Assembly (NCBI RefSeq): GCF_025399195.1 | Contig: NW_026252116.1 | Location: 62,001 to 126,000 of the forward strand | Length of the DNA: 64,000 nucleotides | Reading direction: 5' to 3' | Source: Umbelopsis ramanniana AG | Taxonomy: Eukaryota > Mucoromycota > Umbelopsidomycetes > Umbelopsidales > Umbelopsidaceae | In this document: one piece after another, positions 47,676 to 59,623 of the stretch | Layout: the number at the start of each line of letters is the position of its first letter | Position numbering within the stretch: position 1 is the first letter of the stretch | Position numbers and translations under genes: made by a program | The notes under the pieces: model-generated | Told to the model about the DNA's origin: nothing | Databases searched by the model: none | The model's input: the letters and a program-made list of their open reading frames with translations, nothing else

Positions 47676-50174
47676 ATGAGTAGATCAGGTTCGATGCACG
47701 TCCCACAGAAAGTTTTATGGTCAACAGCAATGACTTCCTGTCAGGCTACTCTGTCTCTACTCACCTTATACGAAAAGGAAGACTATGCATTGGTCAATTC
47801 CGCCCTTCATTCCCTTCGACAACTTGTGGGTCTAGGTTCAAACTTTGAACATATGAAAGCTGTGCAAAAGACACACCAACCAACAACTGAGAAGAAGAAA
47901 CCGCGAGAAATGAAAGATAGGACATTTGAGCCGAACGAAAATTGGCATATCGTTGATCGCTCGGAGATCCATATACCAATAGGAGGAAGTGACTTCATCA
48001 CAGCTAAAGTCGTTGATACTGCGGCACGTCTAGAAGCTATCATTCCAATCTTAAACAACGCTAAAAAGATTGCTCTCGATTGCGAGTTTCTCGGCGAGAA
48101 GAACAAGACCCCTGAAGTAAAATGCATTCAAGTGGCTCCCTCAGACCGAATTGGTTACAACATTCTCGTCGATCGCATTGGCGTTGATATCGTTCGAGAC
48201 CTTTTGGGTCGTATATTAACCTCACCAAAGGTCCACAGAATCGGTTGGGCTTTCAATACTGATGCTAGTGCAATGGAAAGGCTCTTTGATGTCACCATGG
48301 GCGGTGCCTTAGATCTTCAAGCCAAACTGAGGGATATCGAAGGCGAAACTATGAATCTAGGTAGTGCTGTACACAAGTATGCGAAATCTTGGGCTGGCTA
48401 TCAAAGATTTCTCGAAGCCAAATCGCTTGCGGCATCGTTTCATTTTACGGGAAAGGATTGTGTCTGGTTACAGTACCCTTTGGCGCCGGCTGCCTTGGTA
48501 TATTCTGTATTTGACGTGGTTAGCCTTTTTGCGCTGGATGAAGCAACTACCTTACATCTGACTCTAGAAAGCCATTTCTGGCCCAGGTGCACCATGTTGA
48601 ATCAAAAAGGCAAGGGCAATAAAGGCTCTAAAAGTACATCTTCTGCAGTGGCTGTGGTGGATAGCATGGAGGAGTTCGAGTTCGATCCCCAAGACAAAGA
48701 ATTCCTTGATTTTCCGCGAGAAAAACCCCCGTCATCAAGCCAAGAAGACGTAAATTACATAGATGACTTAAATCTCGCTGTTCAGCTATCACTTCGGGAG
48801 GCAGAAAAGGCAAAGACGACAGCTAATAAACTTAATGAGGTAGCGCCGACGGTGGGTGACCATGATACAAAACGTAAAAATAAGATGACACATGAAGAGC
48901 GAAAAAATATTTCAAAAGCAGTAAATCGCAAAGGACAGTCAAAAGCTGATGCCAAGTTCAGTACACGCCAAACTCAAAAAGAAATAGTCGATAAAAAAGA
49001 GGAAGAGGATGATCATGGAACGGTCACACATTATAACCTATCCTCCTCTAGTGATACCACAACAAAAGACGCTGCGACATGGGACACGGACTCCAAGAAA
49101 GACGACATGTTGGAAGATATGCAAGGTCTAAACGAAGAAGAAGAGATTGAAATGTGGAAAGGGTTTGCCATGCAGCAGTGGAAGCGAGGAGAAGATGTCA
49201 CGGTGGATGACACTAGTAGAGCCAGTCAATGGCAATCCCCGGCTCCTAGATCATCACCAAAGGATTCGAAACAACTGGCAGGTGAGAGTAGGCCACCTCA
49301 CGTTGCTGGTAGTCCTCGTCTGTCAACAAATAAGCGAGAAAAGTTCCAAAATGATACGAAGAAAAGACAGAAACCGCAAAGCAATGGAAGTCGTGACGAA
49401 GTTAGTTCTTCTGGTGAATCAACTGATCGAGTTACACCCGCTAAAGCTCGCAGCCCTGTAATCAACATGCATCCTGTACTCCTTCAGAAGAGCCAAGCAC
49501 TTTCAGAGGATAATTACGAATCAGACATGCCTCTCGATGACGATTCCTTACTACATCTTCATACTATCAACTCACCTGAACGCTTGAAAAATTTGAAGTT
49601 CGCCAATGCCAACAAAGCATTGACTTCCACCGTTGCCATTCTTGGTCACTTCCAACAGACCTCATCGAGAAAAAAGAAGTTGCATGCAATTCAGTTACTA
49701 ACAGAGTCAGATGATGTCTATACGATTTTACTGGACAGTGCAGTTCCTAATCCCAACGATCTTCAAGGATCGCTGCTCGAGTATGTTCTCACCGCATCCA
49801 CCATTCGTCGTGTATCCTGGGAATTTGAGGAATTAGCAAACCACATTGAAAGGCGACTCATGATTAGACCTGGAAGAACTCTTTGTTTAAAGCCGAGAAT
49901 GGTGGCCCTCAACCCCAACATCACTCTACAGAATGCCGTTAACTTCCTGTTAGGTCCATGGAAGCAAAAGGACCTGTATGATATATTACACGGTGAAAAG
50001 GCTAACCTTAAGGGCGGAAAGTTTGTGGATTACTGGGCAAAAGATTTACCTCCATATCAAATCATCAAAGCTGGTGTAATTGAATGTAAGGCTATTGAAG
50101 ATATGTCTCGTGTGGATATGTTCAGCGACGGCAAAATTTGCGACAGCGACTTTTGGGATGGCATGTCAAAATAA
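47676..50174 (+). CDS. RNase D-like (DEDDy) 3'-5' exonuclease-fold protein with UIM and a degenerate second exonuclease copy
   Basis: Single long exon, 832 residues. The first domain (about 115-290) shows the DEDDy set: LDCEFLG (Asp135, Glu137), RIGWAFNTDASAMERL (Asp), and YSVFD (Tyr276, Asp280). This suggests an active 3'-5' exonuclease on RNA or DNA. The middle is charged and disordered. Residues about 363-378, DDLNLAVQLSLREAE, fit a ubiquitin-interacting motif (L-x2-A-x2-L-S-x2-E). The C-terminal part (about 640-830) repeats the domain's pattern (RRVSWEFEELANHIERRL against HRIGWAFNTDASAMERLF) but lacks the acidic residues. I know no named family with this exact plan. Substrate and cell site are unknown. 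Confidence 0.82.
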   Translation: MSRSGSMHVPQKVLWSTAMTSCQATLSLLTLYEKEDYALVNSALHSLRQLVGLGSNFEHMKAVQKTHQPTTEKKKPREMKDRTFEPNENWHIVDRSEIHIPIGGSDFITAKVVDTAARLEAIIPILNNAKKIALDCEFLGEKNKTPEVKCIQVAPSDRIGYNILVDRIGVDIVRDLLGRILTSPKVHRIGWAFNTDASAMERLFDVTMGGALDLQAKLRDIEGETMNLGSAVHKYAKSWAGYQRFLEAKSLAASFHFTGKDCVWLQYPLAPAALVYSVFDVVSLFALDEATTLHLTLESHFWPRCTMLNQKGKGNKGSKSTSSAVAVVDSMEEFEFDPQDKEFLDFPREKPPSSSQEDVNYIDDLNLAVQLSLREAEKAKTTANKLNEVAPTVGDHDTKRKNKMTHEERKNISKAVNRKGQSKADAKFSTRQTQKEIVDKKEEEDDHGTVTHYNLSSSSDTTTKDAATWDTDSKKDDMLEDMQGLNEEEEIEMWKGFAMQQWKRGEDVTVDDTSRASQWQSPAPRSSPKDSKQLAGESRPPHVAGSPRLSTNKREKFQNDTKKRQKPQSNGSRDEVSSSGESTDRVTPAKARSPVINMHPVLLQKSQALSEDNYESDMPLDDDSLLHLHTINSPERLKNLKFANANKALTSTVAILGHFQQTSSRKKKLHAIQLLTESDDVYTILLDSAVPNPNDLQGSLLEYVLTASTIRRVSWEFEELANHIERRLMIRPGRTLCLKPRMVALNPNITLQNAVNFLLGPWKQKDLYDILHGEKANLKGGKFVDYWAKDLPPYQIIKAGVIECKAIEDMSRVDMFSDGKICDSDFWDGMSK

Positions 50175-50546
50175 AGTCTTTGTATTGCACTCGCGGATTT
50201 TTTTTTTTTTTTACACATTCTGTTCATTGTATTTTGCTATCCTTGTGATTAATTATACGTAAGCAATTGCCATACTCCATAATGATCGTGGGTGTCTGTA
50301 GGTCGCTTTGACAGCAGAAATAAAAGAAAATGGTTTGAATCTTGTATATAAATTAAATAGGCAATTGTACTGTATTGACACTTTACTGCTGTTTTCATTA
50401 TTATTTACATACATGAAGGGACGCTATCAAGAGATATACAAAAGCAATGCTATGTCTATCGAATATTACGGCGAATCGCATTCCTTCACTTCCAATATTA
50501 GAATATCCGATGCTACTTCAATTGAGGTTGTGTTCTACCTTTGTAT
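50175..50546. other. Convergent intergenic spacer
   Basis: About 370 AT-rich bases between two stop codons, with a long T run just after 50200. No feature. Confidence 0.5.
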
Positions 50547-52424
50547 TTAATCTTGATCCTTAAGTAGATCATCCAAATTGGGTGAGGCGACTAATTTGTG
50601 CTGAACACTTCCCAACTGGCATGCGTGGGGTTTATCGTTGGGCTCGACAATTACAAGATCTTCTAAGCAATTTGCCAGAATTCCTGGTTCAAGCTAAATT
50701 TCATAAGTTTCATTAGCTTTTCGATAACTAGTACTCACTATTCAACCACCAAAAAAATACTTACGTCCATCATAGTCTCACCAACTCGAAGCTTTACCTT
50801 GCCACTTTTGTAGACCAAAAGCGAACCAATTTGGCCGTCAGGTAGATGGCAGATATCAATCTCTGGCCTTCTGCGTGGGATATTTTTCTCACTCTCCGTT
50901 CCCTCAGTGTTCAAACTCGCAAGGGTGGTAACGCTCATTTTCCGTCTGATTCGATCATCAGCTGCGCTAGTACCTTTACTGCTTATGGATGTTCGTCGGT
51001 TCTCCTTGCCCTTCTTTTTGCTTTCCTCCTTCGCTTTTGATTTTCCCTTGTCCACTTTCTTTAGTGCTGCTTTAGATCTTTGCTTCGATTGACCCAAATA
51101 GACTGTTTCTGGTTCGGTAATGTCAACAATGGAATCATTCTGTTCAGAAACCGGGCTTGGTGGATGAGGTATAAGATATTGCTCGCCAGCGGGTCTGAAA
51201 CTTGGAAGGATACTAGGCATTTGTATTAATATTAGAGATCCGTTGTTAATGTTTCCCAATTCGCCCTAGAGTAATTTTGAGATGTTAATTTCGAAAGTGA
51301 GGATTACAGTAACCTCTGAGAACATTGATCCCTACCAAGTTATTTGCTAATTTCGACTCGTATTTCGCTTTACTGTCACTCTCCACAGCCATTAAGCCAT
51401 GTCTTTCCGTCTGCTGAGATGGATTACTCTTGTTATTCATTAGGTTTGATTCTGGTATATCCGTTAGGTCAATAGGAAGTTGTATGTCCCCGTATATGGT
51501 CCTTGATCTTGTCTGAGAATCGCTTTCGGTAGGGAATGCATGATGAATGTCCCATGATGTGGTATGACCAATATCAGCTTCTCCCTTCACACCTGTTTAA
51601 AAGATATTAGACATATATTTAATAGGTTAAAAAAGCAGCCGTGTTTTATCGTACCTCGTTTGAAACTTGGCCCTTGCGAAAACGGACCAGTAGCTGCCAC
51701 CTTCGGAGTAATGACATCTGGCAATGAATGAAGGAAATCGTTTAGTTCGGAGTTGTCTTTACACTTCCGACCATGGTGAGAATGGTTTACCTTGACGACG
51801 AATATGGCTGCTGGCGTGCGTTTTTTGTAAAGGAACGTCGAGGTATCTGATTTCATCCTAATTTTGAAAGGCCATTAGTACGCGGTAAATGTAGTCCTAT
51901 ATTGATTATGAAGCGTACCTTAACTGACGTGTCGGACTTGAGAGACAAATTACTGCACTCAAACAAGATGCTGGTTAGTAAAGCTAAACGACCCATTTTG
52001 TGCAGAGAGCGGAAATGCACCTTTTACTGATTCTTCGAGTAGTCGGTACAATAGGCTTAAATCGCATCTACCGATGAAACAAGACAATGGGGATTAACAA
52101 CAAAATTGATATGACGGTGCGTCCTGGCAAAGCAGAGTCTACTCCGAACAGATCTATTCGGGACTGAAAAACGGGCAGATAGCTAATATGTACGAGGTAG
52201 CATACCTTTTGTACTCCTCCTAGTGTTGTCTTGTGGTGGTTATTGACGCTATCGAGCCTGCCGAATGCTTTTGTCTTGGATGTTAAGGAACCTAATCTTC
52301 GAGATGATACAGAGTCAGTGGTCGACAGAGCTGCTTCGGATCCTGCCTCTGACATGTTGTCCAATTCATAAGGATTATATGTTGCATAAACGTCTGCTTC
52401 AGTCCTCTCACTTTCAATGGTCAT
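50547..52424 (-). CDS. RPC4: RNA polymerase III subunit RPC4 (C53)
   Basis: Subunit of the Pol III RPC4-RPC5 heterodimer that acts in initiation, termination and reinitiation. Multi-exon, about 445 residues. The N-terminal part has GRLDSVN, then KMRFKPIVPTTRR, the conserved RPC4 start of the polymerase-binding region. The C-terminal block has LGNINNGSLILIQMPSILPS, then LPDGQIGSLLVYKSGKVKLR, VGETMMDVEPGILANCLED and LGSVQHKLVASPNLDDLL. A Lys/Ser-rich basic linker lies between. I take ATG 52424; the upstream open frame has only a TTG and then a stop. An extra 5' exon is possible. It lies head to head with SGF29. Confidence 0.92.
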
Positions 52425-52584
52425 GATGTTGAGAGGTTGAGGTCCGTGTCCACCACTTTCGCGTGCCAATTTAGGAAATATTTAGCTGACATGATTAAAG
52501 CAAATTTTCAGTGATGTCAATTTCTCCGGTCAAGTGAAGAGGTATAACAGCGACAGTGGCAGTTGAAGCAGTACGAGAACGAGG
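52425..52584. promoter_or_regulatory. Compact divergent promoter of RPC4 and SGF29
   Basis: Only 160 bases lie between the two start codons, so the two transcription-machinery genes probably share a promoter. No TATA box is obvious. Confidence 0.55.
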
Positions 52585-54049
52585 ATGGATCGCAAATCGC
52601 GAGCTTCGAGGGCGGCTTCTCTAGATGAAACTAACGAAGAAGTCAGTTTATGGAAGCAAATTTGTTCATCTCTTCTGAAACTAGAAAATGTTCAGAAGGA
52701 ATCGGAGCCTATCATCACCAGTGTGAACAAACTTCACATGACAATAGAAAGTATTGACGGTAAGTCAACAGATCTAGGCTAAAGAAGGAAGAACAATTTA
52801 TTAATTGTTGAATATTTAGCAATATCTCCCTCAACATCATATAAGCTGAAAGAGCTTTATTCAGAAGGCATCACAACATCTATTTCTGAGTCCAAGTAAG
52901 TACAAATGTCATATTTTGGCAAAGGAAAGAGAACCGGCAAGAATCATCGAGGATATGGATGAAAGATTTAGGAGTGCTTATGAAAGAAAGAATTTAGTTA
53001 CGATGATTTGAAAGTCATGAGCCACAATGTCTAATTTTTTTGCTCAGAACTATCACAGATGTAATCGAAAAATTATCTGTTCTTATCGCGTTAAGGGATG
53101 CCTCAGAGAGCGCGTCTGGTAAGCTATTGAAGTTATTGCTAAATGTTGAAGTAAACAGCTTTTCAATATTGAATTTGATAGATCCACGGAGAAAGAAACG
53201 GAAAACGGAAGCTGACGATCTCAAGATTACGTCCGGACCACACGCATCAAAGAAATCAAAGCTGTAAGTACTACCATTGTATCATCTATTCCTTCTCGGT
53301 TGTATTGTATGTTTATCCTAACTGGTTACCGTTCCTGTAACAGTACAAATGGTGGAATTATTCCCGTTGGAGCAGCGGTATGTTGTGTAAAATGGGATGG
53401 GCATTGCTTGACAATACTGACCATCTTATAATACAGGTTGCTGCCAAGCAACCAAAACAAAAAGATAAAACTGAGGAGTGGATTTTGGCCGTTGTCATCA
53501 GCTACAATTCTGACAAAAACAAGTAAGTTTGAGGTCGCTCGTATATGGATCATAGGCAGCAGCGTATCCTCATCTCATCGGTCATAGATATCATGTTGAA
53601 GACGTAGATCAGGATGAAACTGGAACAAGGCAGTAAGTGTCGCACTTTCTGATATGCTTGACATTCGGAAAGGTTGTATTCAGTATGTATTGGTAGAAAA
53701 TATCTGGTGCCACCGAAGAACGTTATCCCTATACCGTCAGTTGCTGAGGTCCGCCAGCTGCCTGAAATCCCAGCTCATACTGATGTTTTGGCGCTTTATC
53801 CTGGAACCACTTGCTTCTATAACGCAATTGTAGTCACTCCTCCGTCTAAGGTATGAAACAACATAGCAAGGATATGTAGGAAGCAATTTCAGAGCTAATC
53901 CTATCCCACGCTCACCTATCTTTTCATACCGTAATCAGAACAAAGATTCTGCTTCTACAGGACAGTATAAAGTTCAGTTTGAGGACGACAATGATGAAAC
54001 TAAGGTTGTAACGCCTATTCATGTACTGGAAAAGGCGAAGTCCAAATGA
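52585..54049 (+). CDS. SGF29: SAGA-associated factor 29, tandem Tudor protein
   Basis: Subunit of the SAGA histone acetyltransferase complex that reads H3K4me2/3. It has a helical N-terminus (residues from EEVSLWKQICSSLLKLENVQ), a basic linker with RRKKRKTE, and the C-terminal tandem Tudor domain. The Tudor part reads AVAAKQPKQKDKTEEWILAV, YHVEDVDQDE, NVIPIP, VLALYPGTTCFYNAIVV, then YKVQFEDDNDE and VIHVLE-like ending sequence. The LYPxTTxFYxA block carries the aromatic residues of the methyl-lysine pocket. Many small introns interrupt the gene. The stop is at 54047-54049. Confidence 0.93.
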
Positions 54050-54678
54050 CTTTCTGGTTAAGGACAGCCGATAGGGGCTGCAGGATGAGAAATTTGAGAT
54101 TCATAGGCTGCCGTGCATGGAACATTGGCTGGCACAGAATTCTTCACGATAGCCCACACACTTTTGTAATATAATTGTTCTTTCTTTCTTTTATTTCTTT
54201 ATGTTTCCAAATGTAATGATCACATCTCTTTTATAAAAAATAAATTAAGTACAGAAATTGATATAGGATCCTGTATAGTGTTGGAATGATCTTTAGAATG
54301 GGCTTGTCATTCTACCTTTGGTGGAGACCGCCTGTTTTCCGTGTAGATCTCCAAACGCTTGCCAGCGTTTCAAACGGTTTTTATAGCGTAAAGTAGTGTG
54401 ATATGGGTGCAAATACATAGAGTAAAGAAATAAAAGGCAGCAGCGTATAAATGAGAAGAATAGAAGGGGAAAAGTAGAGACGTTGATGAAGGAATGAAGC
54501 TTGAAAAACACAAATAAAAGGAGGGAACAAAATGATGGAAGAGGGTATTTTCCGATTTGCACTGTTGCTACAAGCAGACCTATAAGTGGACGAAGGAAAA
54601 CAATATGATGAAAACCTTCAGTTTTGAAATTTTTGCAAGGGGAGGTATGGGAGGTGTGGTAATGAATTACCATATGTT
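54050..54678. other. Convergent intergenic spacer
   Basis: About 630 bases between the SGF29 and G-beta stop codons. It holds a minus-strand open frame that is antisense and not protein-like. No feature called. Confidence 0.5.
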
Positions 54679-56078
54679 CTAAGCCCAGATCTATGGTAGA
54701 AAGCACAGAAAATGTTAATCTTTCATCCGATGAAGAGGCCACATAATGGAATGAAAGTATATACAGACCTTGAGGAAACTGTCCCAGCTACCAGTGCAAA
54801 GAGCCATGCCATCGCTAGAGACGCCTAAGCATGATACTCTATTTTCATGGGCAGTAAGTACACCCACTCGCTCTCCTTTCAAAGTATCCCAGATATTGCA
54901 ATTGAAATCGTCGTAGCCAGCGAAAAGCAATCTACCAGATACTGAAAACCCGACGGAAGTAATACCACACACAATGCTGTCATGTGTATATTGGTTTAAT
55001 TCACGGTCGGCACGCAAGTCGAACAGTCGGCAGCTAGCGTCATCAGAACCGGTACCAATGGCATTGCCATTGGGAAAGAATTGAACCGAATTGATATCCG
55101 ATTCATGTCCAGCGAATGTTTGGACACATCGCTTAGCTCGGATATCCCAAACTTTGGCGGTAGCATCACAAGCACCAGAGACAAAAATGTTCGGATTTGG
55201 ACTCAAAGATAAGCTGAAAAAGCCAATCGTACATTAGATTGAGTTGAATCTTTCAGAGGTTCATCATTGAATACGATGCATTTACCTCATGACGTCGCCA
55301 GTGTGATCGGTGAACTCTTCAATTTTGACTCCAGCATCGATATCCCAGAGCATACAAGTCATATCTCCAGAACTTGTCAAGATCTGTCTGTCGTTGATGA
55401 ACCGGCAGCAACTTAAGTAACCAGTGTGTGCGGAAAGTTCTCTGGCTGCACGATTGGGACCATCACGAGTTCTCAGGTTGTAAATGGAACATATGTTGTC
55501 TAAACCGCCACAGGCTACAAAGTTTCCGGACGGTGCATAGGCACAAGTCATAACCCAGGACGAGCGCAGTGGTATAGCATGCACTTTGTTGGTTGTATAG
55601 GCGTCCCAAACAATGAGTTTTCCATCTTGTGATGCGGACACCAAGTGCCTTTTATCGGTTGCCCAATGCATGGCATAAATTTTTGCCAAATGACCCTTGA
55701 GAGTTCGGCGCACCTTCATAACGATACGGGGAAGGGGCTCAATATCCTGAGACATCTGTCGAACTAAACATTTCTTTAGTTAGCAACAGATGAAACATTT
55801 AAACTCTGTTAAAGGCAACTTAATAGGTTTGCTGGCCCTCCGAGTACCTTCGCCTTCTGTTGAGGCTTAGGATATTAAGGTTATGACTGCGAATGTCCCA
55901 ACAATCACAGAGGCACACGAAATTTGCATGGAAAGAAATCATGAATAAACGAAAGAAAAAACTCACGGGTAGTGTCTGCTAAAGCATCCTTTTTCTGCTT
56001 GATCTTCTCCTTGAGGGACTCAGCCTCATGCCTAGCTGCTGCAATTCGTTCAGCGATATCTGAATTATTGGTGCTCAT
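54679..56078 (-). CDS. Heterotrimeric G protein beta subunit
   Basis: Signal transducer at the plasma membrane, pairing with G-gamma. It has an N-terminal coiled coil ([20 protein letters not shown]), the join [20 protein letters not shown], then seven WD repeats. Clear blocks are [85 protein letters not shown] and [20 protein letters not shown]. The tail is [11 protein letters not shown]. The last exon (IWA, stop) lies after an intron; reading through it gives an unlikely tail. This is a canonical G-beta (Gpb1/SfaD/Ste4 type, nearest to animal GNB1) and not RACK1. Four or more introns; length about 350. Confidence 0.95.
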
Positions 56079-56948
56079 TTTACTACAAAAAAGGGAGACG
56101 TTGATTATTGTATGTTCTTAGTCGCTATTTCGTAACAAGGGTTTTAAAATTGCTTTGATAACGTCGAATTGTCGTTTGCAATTATATTGGTTGCAAATTA
56201 TACCATAAGGGTAACACGTCAAGCTTTCGCGTAGGTAGAAACAGGAAACACTGCTGTTCCTAATAGTCGTGAACTAGTTTCAGCAGTTTAAACAGTCAAG
56301 TTAATAACTAACCTTCAAGGAATCTTGAACAACCGTACTGAAAAAACTGCTCTGTCGATAAATGCTTGTCAAGCAGCTAGTTAGAATGGTTGATGCCGGA
56401 AAGTTTCTGTAGTAAAAGTTGGGTTGCCAGTTTTTTTTTGGCATTACCAAACTCCGCAACTACCCTGCGTCATCACGGTTGATCTTAATCACGTGAACCG
56501 AAGGTCCTATAACGGTGGATTTACGCTATTCATGATGCCATTATGAGTGAACTGGCTAAATGTACTATACAGCCATGCATTGTCTATGTTAGTTTCTATA
56601 TTCTATACTGAATAATGCCCTTCATATTGACGATATCCATGGGTTATCGGACGATATCCTACCAAAAAGATCGTCGTCATCTCCGTCTTTTTTATTTTGC
56701 CCCGTACTGAGGAGCATTTAGACTTAGAGTACATGCACTGCCTCCCTCTACTGCTGTATTCGGTGTTACTATGAGTTTGTCTTCCATCGAGCAAATACTG
56801 TGAAGTTGAATGAGTGCGGGTGACGTCGTTCCCATAGCGGGCACGTGGTTGAAATAAAGCTGGGAGCGTTATTGCTGCTGAGAACAGTCATTCAACCTGA
56901 GACCACCGAATTTTTTTTCCCTTGTTCGTTTCCTCATTTCTATTCTCC
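56079..56948. promoter_or_regulatory. Divergent spacer between G-beta and the Myb gene
   Basis: About 870 bases with outward-facing genes. I found no clear TATA box, repeat or RNA gene. A plus-strand T run precedes the Myb gene start. Confidence 0.45.
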
Positions 56949-59387
56949 ATGGCGAGCAACATAAATTCTGCAAATAGATTGCATTCACCCGCAGTAGCGC
57001 CGCCTGACATAAACTACAGTCCACGGGCCGATGTGTCGTCTTCTCAGCACTTGAACCATATCTTTGGCGCCGTCCGAAAACAGGTATGCTAAGCTTTAAA
57101 AAAAATGAGACGTCTGTGGATTGTGTAATTTTATTGACTTGTTATATCGTCAGATTGAACAATGGGGTGACCAAGCCAAATGGAAAATAGACCTTGTATT
57201 ACTTGAAAATGCTGATGGATCTACTCCTCAGCCAGAGTCACCGGCACCCAACATAGGTCCTACTTCGTCTGTCTCAGCTCGACAAATGCCAAACTCACCA
57301 CTCACCTCGGAGAATGGTCCACGGCCGTCATCCTCACAGCAGTCAACTCCAACAGTGTTCAATCAAGCTATCAAACGATCTGCATTTCAGCAGCAGTATC
57401 CTCCACAGTATGCAATGCCTCCGATGCAACATGGCCTTCCAACTGCATACCGACCTCCTATTATCGAGCCACCTTATGCCAGCACTGCCGACCCAAATTA
57501 TCCGGTATGTAAATTTTCACGCATAGTTTTACCACACCTTCATTTCTCAACTAACATTGGCTGATATAGATGAGACCGCCATTCCTTCTCACTGAAGCTG
57601 ATATTAATAGAATCCATCACTTGGATGACGCAAAGCAAAAAGTAAGCCTGGCTTTGGTCAAACTGCATGGTTACACCACGGGACTTTAATTTCTAATTTT
57701 GTTCTTTTCTTTGTTCGCGTTTAGCTGCGCGAGTGCGTGGAACGAATTAATTTATTAGATGGTATAGCTCGATCTCAAGCAGAACAAATATTCCACCTAT
57801 CACGGGGAACATCGGATAGGAATTTGGCTCTTGAGACAATGCGCAAAATATACCTCATGAATGCAAGTATCCAATCAAATCATGCTAACAGTCCGACTAT
57901 TTTAAGGCTGGGATTCACGTAAATACATTTTTCCGCTGCTAATGTCTTCGAATCGAATAGGAACATGAGCAGGCATTAAGACACTCAGTTGAAACCAAAA
58001 TGTTTCAAAAAGATATTCGAATTTTGGCGCAGAAACTCAAAAAAGCGTACGCCAAAGTCCGACTCATCGAAAGTGCCGACATTAGCACCAAGGTAAGCTT
58101 TGCCCTGAACATCACGCTGAATTGGAACGCCATTCAAATTCAGATTTGCCACGTTTTATAGAGTAATGATGTGGACAGGGAAACGCTGTTACATGACAGG
58201 AAGGCATTGCTTCGAAAGTTACGATTATCTGAGATGCGCAGTGCCACAAAAGATGTTGAATTGGATATTCTCAGCCGTGAATACCAGAAGATCATGTACA
58301 ATCGGGATACACCTGAACTCCGCCCAGTTTCTTTACGAGGATCTAAAGCCGACTCTCAAGCTCGAAGAGGTGATATTCAATATCTTTTACAGCAAGGCTA
58401 TTCGCCCGTCATGAGGCACGACACTCCACCGCTGGCAAAACAGAGATCTGGTTTGGACGACTTAGGCATTGTAGCAAACCAAATGCTGACGGACATGGAT
58501 AAAAGCGACATCAAAGAAAAAGCACCTATTACAACTGAGCCACTACCAATGACTAAAGGAAACACAAGCAGACGTGTACCCAGTCATATGAGTTCCAGGG
58601 ATGAAAAGCGATCCCAACGCTCCATTGATTCCGCTACTGCTCTGGTGTCCATGCCCACGGCACTGTTTCCAGAGTCTATGGCCCAGCCTGGTGACTCTAC
58701 AAAAAGTACGTAACCACCTTTTTTTTTTGTTATATCATATGCATGTTGACTGACTGTCACCGTTCGAAAACTTTATTTAATACTAAACTGATGTCCATCA
58801 CTGAAGACTTGAACGTTGCAAACCGATCTCCAGCTGGTAATCTGAATCAAACGTCATCTTTATGGGAGCGACGAAGATCAGGATCTATTCATGCAAAATG
58901 GAGTCAAGAAGAAGATGATATGTTGAGGGCATGCGTTGCAAGATTTGGAAATAATGACTGGGAGAAAGTCGCTAGTGACATTCCTAATCGAAGCTATCAT
59001 CAGTGTCGCCAGCGTTGGATACAACTTACCGAAGAAGAAAAGATGAGTCGATCCAGTATGGATGCTAGCCACTCGCCAGCTATCAGCAATCTTCTTACTC
59101 AACAACAACCATCGCTTGGCAGTCCCTCTCCACCACGCAGTGCTGCTCAGGACGATGAGCCTCGCACTCCTCCCCATCAAGTTCAATATGGTCCTACGCA
59201 TGAAATGCCACTCAAGCCCTATGAACCTTATTCGACGAACTTGCAAGAAAAGCATCCTCAATATGCTCCATCCTCTTTGAACCGACAACAAACCCTACCA
59301 ACACCACATGACAACCATTCTGGCCTATATCGACCACCATCTCCAATTGCTACTCCAAAGAAGCGTAAAATTGAGACCATGCCATAA
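56949..59387 (+). CDS. Single Myb/SANT domain protein with coiled coil
   Basis: Seven exons give about 650 residues. An N-terminal part containing IFGAVRKQIEQWGDQAKWKI leads to a Pro/Gln/Ser-rich stretch. A helical region (LRECVERINLLDGIARSQAE, then ILAQKLKKAYAKVRLIES) is probably a coiled coil. After a disordered stretch comes the Myb/SANT repeat (AKWSQEEDDMLRACVARFG to CRQRWIQL) with three spaced Trp. The C-terminus is Pro/Ser/Gln-rich and ends near PKKRKIE, a likely nuclear signal. Probably a DNA- or chromatin-binding regulator; the target is unknown. One intron (57863-57960) is GC-AG. Confidence 0.8.
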
Positions 59388-59623
59388 CCATGCGCTCTCC
59401 ACTATAATTTGTATATATTTTTCTTCTTTTCGCCCTTACATTATGCTGTATACCAGTTCTTTGTGCCTTTCTATTATTATTATTTTGTTTAGTTCAGTAT
59501 CATAGTATATAACCTTCACTCGTAAAGATTTCAATTTCAGTGTTCCTTGCTTTTCGTTGTAAACGCTCAATCTAATTCGACCGCAATCTCTATATTTTTC
59601 CAAGAAAAGGCTTTCATTTCGAA

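Noticed and set aside
54293-54742. 149-codon minus-strand frame downstream of G-beta
   Set aside because: It overlaps the G-beta last intron and 3' side; the true G-beta end is IWA after the intron.
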